Positions 6,925 through 16,300 are shown, counted from the first letter of the stretch. The stretch: DNA of 18,139 nucleotides from Stramenopiles sp. TOSAG23-3 (GCA_900128585.1 LT642433.1:1-18139), one strand, 5' to 3'. Program-made: numbers and translations. The notes: generated from the sequence alone by a model not told the origin.

Positions 6925-8334
6925 ATGGGGTTGTTGAAGACTTTTTTAAATGAGAAAACTGCTGCGACGATCTTCAGGCCAGCGGGGCTGAAGGTGTCCG
7001 CCAGTGTTCTGGAGGCCGGAACACTTGTGTTTGGGGAAAAGGGTATGGGGAGGCTGGTTGGCGCGGGTTCACCTGGTCCTCTTTTCTCACGGCTGCTGGT
7101 ATTCAATAAAACCACGAAGGCGTTCGGCACGGTCCCTGGCGATTACAAACTGCCGAAAGAATATGACCTTTTGGTAGATATTGACTACTTTGCTTTTAAT
7201 TTTCTGAGGGCAGTTTCAAACGCCAGTTTGACGACAGGGGCAAACTTAAGGTCGGAGAAAGAATTAAGCGTGTCTTTGCAGGGCATTGGGAAGGAAGGTT
7301 TGATTCGATTGCGATCAGAGTTGAAAACACCCCCCCCCGTCAGCCCTGTCCCGGTACTCTTGACACGGGGTACGGACATTGATTTTGAACATACCTTTTT
7401 CAATGCCTTGGACGACGAAGCCAAATATTTTTCAATCCGTGATACTGACGATGTTCATGAAAGCGATATGCGCGAGGGTCGTGCGGTGGCCATAATGACC
7501 AACTTGGAGAGTGCAGAAAGCATTCGAGCGACCAATAAAGCTCGATTAGGGGATGGGGGAATAGTTTTGTGGCCTGTTGAAGATTTGACAGCAAAAAAGG
7601 CGATCGATTTCCTGTCTGATAAATTTGGTGACGAAAATAGAGTGCTTGTCGAAGCAGGCCCGTCCCTGGCGGATTCTCTGTTGGAGCGAGAAATTTCCAC
7701 GCTATTTTTGACTGTGCTGGAAGAAGACTCGGGGCGGATTACGGAAGATTCGCTGCCTTTTTTTGACCAAGGCCATATTCGAAACGTATGTGGTTTTGAA
7801 CTGCTGCACGAATGTCGTGTCGAACTCGACGATGGTACGAACGCGTCGTATTTGACTTTCGCGCGCCGAAACGAAAGCGGAATTCGACCAACCTTTTATT
7901 ACAAGTCCAAACCCGTTCGAGCGGCCGGGATGCTCTTGAAAAAAGGCAACACGTACCTCCTTCGTCGTTGCAAAGGCAAATGGAGCGACGTGGGTGGTAA
8001 AACTGACGCCAAAGACAGTTGTGCGTTGGACACAATGGTTCGCGAGGCGGTGGAAGAGACAAACGGAAAATTGTTCGGTGACGATAGCTTGGAGGAAGCT
8101 TCTAAGAAATTATTTAGCTATTTGGAGAATGCCCAGTTTGAAGTCAAGTACGGAAAACGAAGCAAATACCTTCTGTTTGTGGTGGACGTGGACGAGAACT
8201 TTGATATGAGTACGGAACGATTTGGAGACATGGAAGACACGGACAAGATGAAACACGAGTACAGCTGGTTGGAGTTGAAGGGTTTAAAGTTACATTATCG
8301 ATTAAAAGATACATTCAAGGAAAGGAAAGGGTGA
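6925..8334 (+). CDS. RibD C-terminal-type (DHFR-like) reductase domain fused to a Nudix hydrolase
   Basis: This 469-residue protein joins two enzyme domains. Residues about 80-315 look like the RibD_C/pyrimidine reductase fold: the FAFNFLRAVSNASLTTGANL segment (90-108) matches the part where this family binds the cofactor, PVPVLLTRG begins a strand at 141, and VEAGPSLADSLL (242-253) fits the family's GGP/AGPxLAxxLL motif. The Zn-binding deaminase domain of full RibD is absent. Residues about 325-465 form a Nudix domain: GGKTDAKD at 357-364 and the catalytic REAVEE at 373-378, a variant of the Nudix box with one extra residue in the spacer and NG after EET. Such domains hydrolyse nucleoside diphosphates linked to other groups. 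A riboflavin or nucleotide link is suggested by both halves, but the substrate is unknown. The ATG is the first in frame. A run of nine C at 7330-7338 lies between conserved segments and leaves the frame intact. Confidence 0.75.
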   Translation: MGLLKTFLNEKTAATIFRPAGLKVSASVLEAGTLVFGEKGMGRLVGAGSPGPLFSRLLVFNKTTKAFGTVPGDYKLPKEYDLLVDIDYFAFNFLRAVSNASLTTGANLRSEKELSVSLQGIGKEGLIRLRSELKTPPPVSPVPVLLTRGTDIDFEHTFFNALDDEAKYFSIRDTDDVHESDMREGRAVAIMTNLESAESIRATNKARLGDGGIVLWPVEDLTAKKAIDFLSDKFGDENRVLVEAGPSLADSLLEREISTLFLTVLEEDSGRITEDSLPFFDQGHIRNVCGFELLHECRVELDDGTNASYLTFARRNESGIRPTFYYKSKPVRAAGMLLKKGNTYLLRRCKGKWSDVGGKTDAKDSCALDTMVREAVEETNGKLFGDDSLEEASKKLFSYLENAQFEVKYGKRSKYLLFVVDVDENFDMSTERFGDMEDTDKMKHEYSWLELKGLKLHYRLKDTFKERKG

Positions 8335-8466
8335 AATTTATGTGATGATCTCATAACGTTTTTAAAGAATTACATTCTTCCCGCGTGGTCATTTTTATTA
8401 CGTTAAATTATTATCAATTTTACGTAAAAAATATAAATATACAGGTTAACGCAAGCCTCTCTTTTT
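8335..8466. other. short convergent 3' spacer
   Basis: Only 132 AT-rich bases separate the stop of the RibD-Nudix gene from the stop of the next gene on the other strand. The two 3' untranslated regions must be very short or overlap. No further signal is seen. Confidence 0.4.
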
Positions 8467-9240
8467 TTAAATAAAAACATTTGGGTCAACGCGCTGTGGA
8501 GAATCGAACGAAGCAGTGTTTTCCGACCTGAGTTTCAAACGACGCTGGTAATAGTCGTACCGTTTCCCCTTTCGTTGCTGGGATCTATTCATGGAGGGCT
8601 TTGTAAAATTGCGCAAGTTTTCTTTGTCAATCATCTCGGTCCCCATGCCCAGCTTCATGTTTCTGTCTGTATTATTTGGAGTTGACCATGCTTTGTTTCT
8701 TTGTCGCTGTGGACTCACCGGATAAAATTCACCTTGTTCTTTATCAAGGTCCAATTTCTTCGGCGGTGGTTTGACTATTCGCACATTATTGTTCCTTGCC
8801 CCTCTCGACACAAGCTTTGGCAGTGATGGCAAGGAACTCGCGGTGAATTCGTTTTCGACGTCGTCTTGGACTGACGCAAACGGGAGATCCCCCGCAAATT
8901 GGCCACCTCCCGCCCAAACTTCGGACGGGGGAAGGAGTGAATTGTCCTTGATCCCATAATATGCAGTCGGTACTTTTCCTATGATCCAGCCTGCGTCGCC
9001 ATCAATGATTTCCCTGGAAATGGTAAAGTTTTTTTTGTTACGGAACATCCACGCTTCGTTCCTAATTAGTGGATCATTCGGGTTTTTGCTATCGGGCACA
9101 ACCGTGTATATACCGTTCGCTTCAAGTGTTCCGGCACCCAATACAACAACTTTTCTTTGCATTACATTGGCTCTCTTCTCTAATTTTCTTTCGCCTTCCT
9201 CTAGGTCCACTTCAGCAGCTACCGAAACGCCACCGCCCAT
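8467..9240 (-). CDS. hypothetical protein, predicted N-myristoylated, with a Trp/Tyr-rich module
   Basis: The 257-residue protein starts MGGGVS: Gly2 and Ser6 fit the N-myristoylation pattern (MGxxxS), so it may attach to a membrane. Residues about 33-112 form a compact module with NGIYTVVP (42-49), EAWMF (62-66), ISREIIDGDAGWIIG (74-88), TAYYG (92-96) and LPPSEVWAGGG (103-113). The spacing of Trp, Tyr and the PPxxxW ending resembles a small beta-rich module that I have seen described only as hypothetical in algal and stramenopile proteins; I cannot name a family. The C-terminal half (about 120-257) is polar, basic and likely disordered, with SPQRQR and SPQR motifs that could be phosphorylation sites. 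The start has an excellent context (A at -3, G at +4). It converges with the RibD-Nudix gene and diverges from the secreted hydrolase-like gene. Confidence 0.7.
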   Translation of the reverse strand: MGGGVSVAAEVDLEEGERKLEKRANVMQRKVVVLGAGTLEANGIYTVVPDSKNPNDPLIRNEAWMFRNKKNFTISREIIDGDAGWIIGKVPTAYYGIKDNSLLPPSEVWAGGGQFAGDLPFASVQDDVENEFTASSLPSLPKLVSRGARNNNVRIVKPPPKKLDLDKEQGEFYPVSPQRQRNKAWSTPNNTDRNMKLGMGTEMIDKENLRNFTKPSMNRSQQRKGKRYDYYQRRLKLRSENTASFDSPQRVDPNVFI

Positions 9241-10156
9241 GGTTCAATAATAAAAAAACGTTTCAATACAGCAACGTTCAAAAACTTCCCTTATGCGTTG
9301 TATTGAATGTATCTACAAGCATCGAATCAATTCTTTTCAAGTATCCTTTAACACAATCTCTAGATTGGATTTATATACGTATCTATTTAACGTGATTATA
9401 TTTATACGTACAATATTTGTCGTATAGCAATTTGAAAATCCTTTCTGCTTGTTGTAACGTTTTTTCCACCCCCCATAATTATATAATTTATTTATCACAC
9501 ATTTTCATTCAAAACTACCTCACACAACACTGCACATCATAGGCGATGGATCATTTCAAAGCTTAGGTTTTTTTTGTATGATGATGCCAAAAAAAGTGCT
9601 TTGAAAAAATATATTTTATAAGAGAATAGTATAAGGAAAAAGTGAAAAAGGAATGAACTATTTCATCGCAACGGTTTTTTTTATTTTTATACAGCTAATA
9701 GCAAATGCATTATTCCCTGCTTTTTGACAACTGAGATGACTCGATTGCTGAGTCTCTATGCTGCTGATCACAGCTTCGTCAGCAACAGCAGGAACACAGC
9801 AGTGGAGATGAGGAAGGAGAAAAAAAAAGAAGAAGAAAAAAGATAATGAAGAAGAAGAGAAGAAAGAAGAAGAAGAAGAAGAAGAAGAAGAAGAAGAAGA
9901 AAGAAGAAGAAGAAGAAGAAGAAGAAGAAGAAGAAGAAGAAGAAAGAAAAAAAGAAAGAAGAAGCAAGAAGAGGAGAGGATATTGCGCCGAATTTGCAAG
10001 CACTCATTTGTTGATAATATATACTGTGAATGATTTAATTTTTTTCCGTTCCAACATTTCACATGCTTAACAGAACGAATTGGAATATTGATTGAACATT
10101 AACCACACTGAATACGGTGCCTGTCTTTCAAATAGGAAAACATTAAACAAAGCAAG
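9241..10156. promoter_or_regulatory. divergent spacer between the myristoylated protein and the secreted hydrolase-like gene
   Basis: This is the longest spacer (916 bases), head-to-head, so it should hold two promoters. It is AT-rich throughout apart from a purine microsatellite at about 9810-9980. The piece 9660-9810 has a more mixed composition but no convincing frame: the reverse-strand frame through 9658-10062 is mostly low-complexity Ser/Leu/Phe from the microsatellite. No RNA gene was recognised. Confidence 0.4.
9810..9980 (+). repeat. GAA-type purine microsatellite
   Basis: The region is almost purely purine on the + strand, with an uninterrupted part of 117 bases at 9848-9964 made mainly of perfect AAG/GAA units. 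The only pyrimidines are T at 9844 and 9847 and C at 9965. It has the same type and orientation as 6429-6668, in the equivalent position between divergent genes. Confidence 0.95.
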
Positions 10157-11914
10157 ATGAAAGTAGTGAGTACGTTTTGGGGTTTGCTCGCGTCGTTTTG
10201 GACCGCCGTCTTTGCAAGCGCGACGGTGGACAGGCAAGTTGGGATACTGTATGAGATTTGGCACTGCAATGCAGCTGCTTCGTACGCGATGCTGAAAGAG
10301 CACGGGAAGGAGCAACTGACAACGGAGCTTGTAATCCAAAGCAATGGAAAGAAAACATTAGACGACGTGTTTCCACCAAGTGTACCAGTAACAAGCAGAG
10401 ACATTTACAATGTTCAACCGGAGCTGGGCTTCTACTGTTTGTGCACACCACGCTCACCGAATGAAACGTGGATGCCTAATTGTCCTATGGTCAGCAGCGT
10501 GGCAAAATCGCACGCTCAAATGTTGCACGAAGGCGGGTTCGATTACATTGCAGTCGATTTCACAAACTGGCCAGTCGTCGGGCCAGAGAACACGGACATA
10601 GATGTCATACGTCCGTTGGAAAATCTTTTTGAAGAGTGGCTTGCGCTCCGCGCCCAGGGCATCCCCACCCCGTCCATCGCACTCTGGGTGCAAAGCCCGG
10701 TCGCGAGTTACCCGGACGGGCGAGAGACCATGTGGCAGTACCTATTGGATCATTTTTATAACAACGCTACCCGCGCGGAATTAATTTGGCGTAAAGAAGA
10801 CAAGGAAATGACTTTCTTCGTTGTTGGTGCTGGGAAATACAATGCGACGGTCAATGCACTGATTAAAAAAAATGGAGGTCGAAATAACATCAAGACTGTG
10901 AAAATGTGGGCGTTGTTTGGAAAGCCCGATTTTGACACGGACGAGTGGGGTTTTTTCTCCCCGTGCACGATACCGGCAGGTGGCTTTACGACGTCTCTCA
11001 TCGGCACAGGAACAGACTGCAACCAGTATTCTTCTGTTGACAGCGATGGCAGTATCGATGAAATTACATCGAGTGGTGGGTACATGCTCACGCAGTGCGC
11101 TTTGCCGTTTGCATCTCCTGGGCACCTCCGCGGATTGGTGCAACAAAAAATGTTTCAAAATATACTGGAAAAGAGCCCGCCAAACGTTTTCATGTCAAGC
11201 TTTAACGAGCATATTGGAGGTAGGCAACAGTCTGTTTTTCACAGCAACACTGCGTTTAACATGGGGTTACCAAATGACCCACAGAAAAGCTCGGTCTGGG
11301 TCGATACGTACGGGGCCGAGTTTTCGCGAGACATTGAGCCCACTGTTGAGGGCGGAAGTCGTGTATGGGAGGTTACTGTCGCTTGCATTCGGTTGTACAA
11401 AACCAAATTGACATGCAAAGACGAGCCGTCTTCGCCTTGCTGCACAACGCAAGACAAATTGATTTGGAATAATGCGTTTTCGTTAAGAAATCCTGAATCA
11501 GGTGATAGTTTGGTTACCAATTCTCCTCTGGAAAAGAAACAGTTAATCGCCGGCAAAGTGTGGAAAGAAGTGTGCCATAGCGTGCCTGGCCCAAGCGTCT
11601 TCTGTGTCAACGCATCAATACTGGATGGACGGAACGGACCGTTTATGTTATACAACGTTCCAAATGCGACCGAGAGTACCATCTCCACCTATCGTTGCAT
11701 AACACCAAAAGGGATGCATTTTTTATCCAACGATGCATATTGCGAAAACATGGGCAAAATGGAATTCGTTCTTGGGTATGCGTCCGTATTACGCGGTCTG
11801 GAAACGTTAAGAGAATTGTTTCGATGCCCAAATGGCAAGGATCGTTTCACCCATGCCCTCGATTTACAGTGTGACGACGCACACGGCTCCGTATCTTTGG
11901 GCTTTGTCAGGTAG
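10157..11914 (+). CDS. secreted glycoside-hydrolase-like protein (TIM-barrel type, GH71/GH99-like)
   Basis: The 585-residue protein starts with a signal peptide (about residues 1-22, hydrophobic core WGLLASFWTAVFA), has several N-glycosylation sequons (for example NAT at 203, 229 and later) and many Cys, so it is probably secreted or lumenal. The segment GFDYIAVDFTNWP (127-139) resembles the strand of GH71/GH99-type barrels where an acidic residue follows a hydrophobic strand, and SFNEHIGGRQ (348-357) resembles the SWNEW motif of the same superfamily. PSIALWVQSP (172-181) fits another barrel strand. This suggests a polysaccharide-acting enzyme, but I cannot fix the family, the substrate or the catalytic pair. 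The last 200 residues look like a separate Cys-containing domain. The ATG has A at -3. The next gene on the same strand is 780 bases away, so the two are not obviously co-transcribed. Confidence 0.6.
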   Translation: MKVVSTFWGLLASFWTAVFASATVDRQVGILYEIWHCNAAASYAMLKEHGKEQLTTELVIQSNGKKTLDDVFPPSVPVTSRDIYNVQPELGFYCLCTPRSPNETWMPNCPMVSSVAKSHAQMLHEGGFDYIAVDFTNWPVVGPENTDIDVIRPLENLFEEWLALRAQGIPTPSIALWVQSPVASYPDGRETMWQYLLDHFYNNATRAELIWRKEDKEMTFFVVGAGKYNATVNALIKKNGGRNNIKTVKMWALFGKPDFDTDEWGFFSPCTIPAGGFTTSLIGTGTDCNQYSSVDSDGSIDEITSSGGYMLTQCALPFASPGHLRGLVQQKMFQNILEKSPPNVFMSSFNEHIGGRQQSVFHSNTAFNMGLPNDPQKSSVWVDTYGAEFSRDIEPTVEGGSRVWEVTVACIRLYKTKLTCKDEPSSPCCTTQDKLIWNNAFSLRNPESGDSLVTNSPLEKKQLIAGKVWKEVCHSVPGPSVFCVNASILDGRNGPFMLYNVPNATESTISTYRCITPKGMHFLSNDAYCENMGKMEFVLGYASVLRGLETLRELFRCPNGKDRFTHALDLQCDDAHGSVSLGFVR

Positions 11915-11930
11915 CAAGCTGCGCCTTGCT
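11913..11930 (+). other. small hairpin at the stop codon of the secreted protein gene
   Basis: AGCAAG and CTTGCT pair over six bases with a six-base loop. The stem begins inside the TAG stop. It could be a 3' end element or chance; no T run follows directly. Confidence 0.3.
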
Positions 11931-12696
11931 GCGAGCTGCTGCTGTTTCAGAAAAAACAAAATATGATATATTTCAAGAAGAAGTATAATAAAAAATATAA
12001 GATGTTGTGTTTATTTACAGGTAATACCAGAATCAACACATCTATACAGCATTGTAATGCATAAAAATCCAACGGTTTTACTCTCTATTTATTCCGCCTT
12101 TTCATGTACTTATAAGGAAAATAGTCTAGTCTTTAAAAGTCAATCTTCTCAATTCTTAAAAGAAATCTCCTTTTATTTGCATGTTATTCAAGATTAACAA
12201 CACTGTGTTCCTATTGTTGATGAAAGTTTGATTTTTAAATTCAAATAGCAGCGGTGATGTAATGCGTAAGGAGGAGATTGAAAACAATTACGCTAAGTAC
12301 ATGATAAAGTACATTATTATATAATAAAACAATGAAGGAATTAATTAATTATTTAAGTAATGAATATATTTTTATTTTATTAATTAATATCAAACCGTCA
12401 AGAAGTCACACGAGACCGACCGACTCTTCTCGGTCCGGATGACGAAATGGCACCACTTGTTTAATATTTAATATGGACACATCAACGAATAGATCATCAT
12501 CATTTTTTTTCTCTTCTCTTTTCTTTTTTGTTTGTCTTAACCGACCGGACGGGAAGAATGTATTTATTTGCCTTTCTATCCAAATGGATTGCACGACAGT
12601 GAGGTAAAGGTGGGGCTGGAAAATTGGCGTATTATCGCGAGCAAGGATTGGTGCACATTCGCTTGAAAGATAAAGATAATCAAGAACAGTAACTAA
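11931..12696. promoter_or_regulatory. AT-rich spacer upstream of the dynein light chain gene
   Basis: This tandem spacer of about 770 bases contains the 3' end of the secreted-protein gene and the promoter of the dynein light chain gene. It is very AT-rich up to about 12400, with TTAATTAATT at 12341 and ATTAATTAAT near 12380. A pure pyrimidine tract of 27 bases (12503-12529) lies about 170 bases before the dynein start codon. No protein or RNA gene is seen. Confidence 0.4.
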
Positions 12697-12993
12697 ATGG
12701 CGTCTGAAATTGAAGAGACTTTGAAGCGAATCCAGTCCCACCGGGGCGTGACTGGAATTTTGATTGTGAACAAGGATGGTGTTCCCATAAAAACGAATAT
12801 GTCTACGGAAGATGCAAAAAACCACGCGTCCCTCATTTCGCAACTTACAACCAAAGCTCGTAGTGTAGTACGGACGTTGGATCCCCAAAATGATTTGACA
12901 TTCCTGCGCATTAGGTCCAAGAAGAATGAAATCATGATAGCCCCAGATAAAGATTATATGTTGTTCGTCATTCAAAACCCCAACACAGATTAA
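12697..12993 (+). CDS. DYNLRB: dynein light chain, roadblock/LC7 type
   Basis: This complete 98-residue protein is a roadblock/LC7 light chain. It forms dimers that bind the dynein intermediate chains in cytoplasmic, intraflagellar-transport and axonemal dyneins. Recognition rests on near-universal family segments: [20 protein letters not shown] (4-23), the NKDGVPIKT turn, [20 protein letters not shown] (about 54-73) and [14 protein letters not shown]. The length matches animal DYNLRB1/2 (96 residues). The ATG is the first in frame, with G at +4, and the stop is TAA. The gene has no intron here. A long open frame on the opposite strand (12406-13047) is a shadow of this conserved gene. It converges with the EML gene after a short spacer; both products act on microtubules, though that may be coincidence. 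Confidence 0.97.
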   Translation: MASEIEETLKRIQSHRGVTGILIVNKDGVPIKTNMSTEDAKNHASLISQLTTKARSVVRTLDPQNDLTFLRIRSKKNEIMIAPDKDYMLFVIQNPNTD

Positions 12994-13148
12994 GGCACTT
13001 CCAAACGCAACGCTGTCGTGCCAAGGGGAAGAGCTGAGAGCACGCAAAAGATCGGCGAAAGAAAGATATTATATAGTAGGCTTGAGACAATTGTAAGACT
13101 TATGTAATCTGTTTCTTACGTTTTGAAAGTTACTCACTGCGGACGGTG

Positions 13149-13391
13149 TCAAAGCAGCTTGGCATCGTCCCAAACCTCTTGTTTCCCTTCTAGGTCTGTG
13201 AACGTTTTGGTGTCGCGGTCGTATGTACCAATCATGTTGCTCTCCCCGCTCTGGTCGATTTCATACAACTCTTTCTCTTCCGTCGTGACCATGTACTCCT
13301 TTCCCCCATGGCCAACCTTGAGATGGACGTAGTTGTACGGAAAGGCGCCATATTTTCCATCGAGCTTTCCGTGCCACCACCCGTCGTCATC
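13149..13391 (-). pseudogene. out-of-frame C-terminal half of an SH3 domain, directly after the EML stop
   Basis: Skipping one base (13392) at the EML stop codon opens an 80-codon frame. It begins DDDGWWHGKLDG and continues KYGAFPYNYVHL, the classic second half of an SH3 domain (WW, then GxxGxFPxNYV). The tail has acidic and Tyr-containing segments and ends WDDAKLL before TGA. There is no ATG suitable for independent translation, and no ALYDY-type first half is seen upstream in any frame. Options are a frameshift mutation that cut off an original C terminus, a +1 frameshift during translation, a base error in the sequence, or a missed splice event. The match to SH3 is strong; which option holds is open. 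Confidence 0.6.
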
Positions 13392-16300
13392 AATCGGCCT
13401 CGTCCGCTTTCTCCTGGATAGACTCTTTGCTCGGTTTGCCCTTTTCTGACAAATGAGATTTGAACGTTTTCCTGGCTCTCTTTCCTCGCATGGCAGCCTG
13501 GATTTTGATAGCTGCAGCTTCTGTTTCCGCCAATTCCGTGTCGACTTTTTCCTCGGTCGCGTGTGGCTGGGCCTCCGGAGTTGTGGACGTTTTTGCTTTT
13601 TCTTCCGCTGGCTTTGGGGGTTCTGCCTTCTTCGGAGGTTCCTCCTTTTTCGGAAGCCCGGCCTTCTTCGGAGGTTCCTCCTTTTTCGGAGGCCCGGCCT
13701 TCTTCGTTGCGGAGGCCTGGTTATTTTCTTGGGCAGCCGCAGTATGATCATCCTTTCCACTGGGGAAAGAATCTGCAGCCTTCTTGGTTTCTTCGTACAG
13801 CCTCTTCGATCGCTTTTCCCTCCAATTACCCTTTGCTTTGTTCGCATCTCCAGGTTTTCGCGGCGATATACTTCCTACCACATTTCCGTCTTTGTCTAGC
13901 ATAGAGTCGCTCTCATCGTTCAAAATTTGCCACAAGTCAGCAATTTCCTGCTCCACGCTCTTTTTGTTTCGATCGATTTCTTCTTGGCTCGGTCCTGCCC
14001 CTTCCAACAAGGCCCAATTCGACGCAGTATTGTCCGCGGGTGGCTGCTCAATGGCCACGATGTCACTGCCAAGCGCTTTCCGGGCCGCTTCAAGCGCGCG
14101 TTCCTTTTGTTGGCGCGACTGCGCTCGGGTTGTATAACGGTCCTTTTTCCCGCTCAGGTAATCCCATGCCTCTTTCACGGACTCTTCACTCTCTCCGATA
14201 TCTTCGTTTCGCCCAGAAAATGAGGAAACCCCGTGCTGTTGATTCTTCGTTTTTCGTTTTCTTCTTCTGCGCATGCCAGAGGTTGGGTCGACGACTCTCC
14301 ATACCAAAATAGTGTTGTCCATTCCACCCACCGAAACGACGTGAGTGTCGTTTGCAGAAAATCTCACGGAGCGAACGGAGGAGGCATGGCCGCGATATGT
14401 CCTGGCCTTTGCCGATTTAACTGCAGGAAACCGAAACAGGTTGACGCCGTACGAATCGTCTCCGGTGACAAGGAGCTGGTGCGACTTGGAACGGTTGCAA
14501 TCATGGAGACGCGAAACGTCTGCCATCAACGTCATGCTGTTTTGTTGGTAAGGCAGTTGCCCGTCTTTCGATTTTAAGTCCAGCAGCCATTCGTCGTTCT
14601 TGCGGTAGTGGTTGAGCATGAAACTGGCCTTTGTTGACTCCCCACTGTCACGGGTGGTCCCAGTCTTCTTCCGCGTCTGCCACGCGCCTTGAACGGGCCA
14701 CCCCAAAACACACGTCCACGTGTTCCATTTTTCGTCCCTTAAATTGTACGCGTCCCGCTCCTGGCGCCCAGTCGCTACATTCCAATAAAGTATCTCCCTC
14801 GCGGCGTCGTTAGACATCAACGTCCTTCCATTTTCCGAAAAGTCGACGTGAGTTACCCCGCTGGAATGCCCTTTGCAGATACGCTGAAGGACATAGTGGC
14901 ATCTGTATGAACTATTTGCGGTCTCTGCTCTATACAGATACACGTTTTTGTCGTGGCACCCAAAGGCAAGTTTCAGCATGTCGGGAGAAAATTTTACAGC
15001 AGTAATGTTCATCTCCAGAGTTTTCGGTCCACCCCCATACCTTCCGAATGCCCTGTGCCGAGGAGAACGGGTCCCCCAGTGATAGTCGTGTTGCCGTGGG
15101 CGCTTTGCAATAACCTTGGACTCATGTGCGGTAACAGAGCCGGCAAAAATAAGCTCCAGGGCCGGCGGGTACGTTGCCTGCACACCGTAGACAGCAAACG
15201 ATCCAGATTTCATCCCCACCGCAAGAAGCGTGCCATCGCCAGAGAACGCAATCGCACTTCCTTGCACGGCCAGTTTCGCTTGGGCCAATACCCTTCTTTC
15301 TTTGATGGACCAGAGCCGCACGGTCTTGTCGTGGGAGCAGGTTGCAAAAACAGGGAGTGTAGGGTGAGTGTCGAGCGCCTCGACGCACTGGCGGTGCGCG
15401 TGCAGTATTACGGTTGGAGCAATGTCCTCCGACTCGTCACCTACGATCAGGTCCAAGATACCAGACTCGGCAGCGCAAATGTACAGTTTCCGACCGTAAC
15501 TTAACATCCCAAGCCCGTGGGAATCAATAGGGATTGTCAGCACAGGAGTCGGGCGTTCAGTAATTTCATATACGTCCCAAATGACAATGTTGTTATCCTT
15601 TCCCGCACTAGCAAATTGTACCTGGCGCTCGGGCCCCAAACTCTGCATGGTTTCCAACGCCGTGATTGCCAACCCAGAGTGCACGTCTTTTATAGAAACC
15701 CCTTGCCAAGCCACCGGGTCCCACCCCATGATGACATGGTCGACCAAACCTCTCTTGGAATTCTCCCGTGGCACAACCTTGGTTGCTCCTTCTTCCACTT
15801 GCTGGTGCCAATAGGCGATGGTTCCCGTAGACGACCCGATGACAAGAGCCCCCCCCCCGCTCTTGTCATTCAGAAAGCACATGGACAAGGACAGCTCATC
15901 GCTACGTCTGTATCCAGCACTGGATCTACTTTCACACAACGCACCTTGCAATACCCATGATTTCGACCCATTTATTGGGGTGTCCTCCATTTTCTTGGCA
16001 CGCGCATGGTACCCAACTCGCCCGGTCGAACCATCAACGTTTGGGTTACGAAAGGAGGGCCTCCATTGGCCACGGGAAGACTGAAATGGGGTCCGCTCTT
16101 TCTCCGCCAGGGTCTGCTGCTCCCCATTTTCCGCGTATTTTAATGACCACACTTTTGTGCTCCGTGCCCCAGCCGTCCCGATAGTGTAACATCGTCTGCT
16201 GAAAGGGTCGTCGGGATCGTCTATGTACATTTGGTACGGGTTAAAGCGAGCATTGTAGATTGCAGAGGGGCCGCACTTTCCCTCCACGAGCCGTTCACCT

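Noticed and set aside
12406-13047. 213-codon open frame on the minus strand opposite the dynein light chain gene
   Set aside because: It is antisense to a highly conserved gene, has no recognisable domain, and runs into low-complexity sequence derived from the pyrimidine tract.
13392-13847. Minus-strand open frame continuing upstream of the SH3 half (Arg/Lys/Pro-rich)
   Set aside because: It overlaps the in-frame EML tail with its IQ motif and gives only low-complexity basic sequence; only the part after the EML stop is meaningful.
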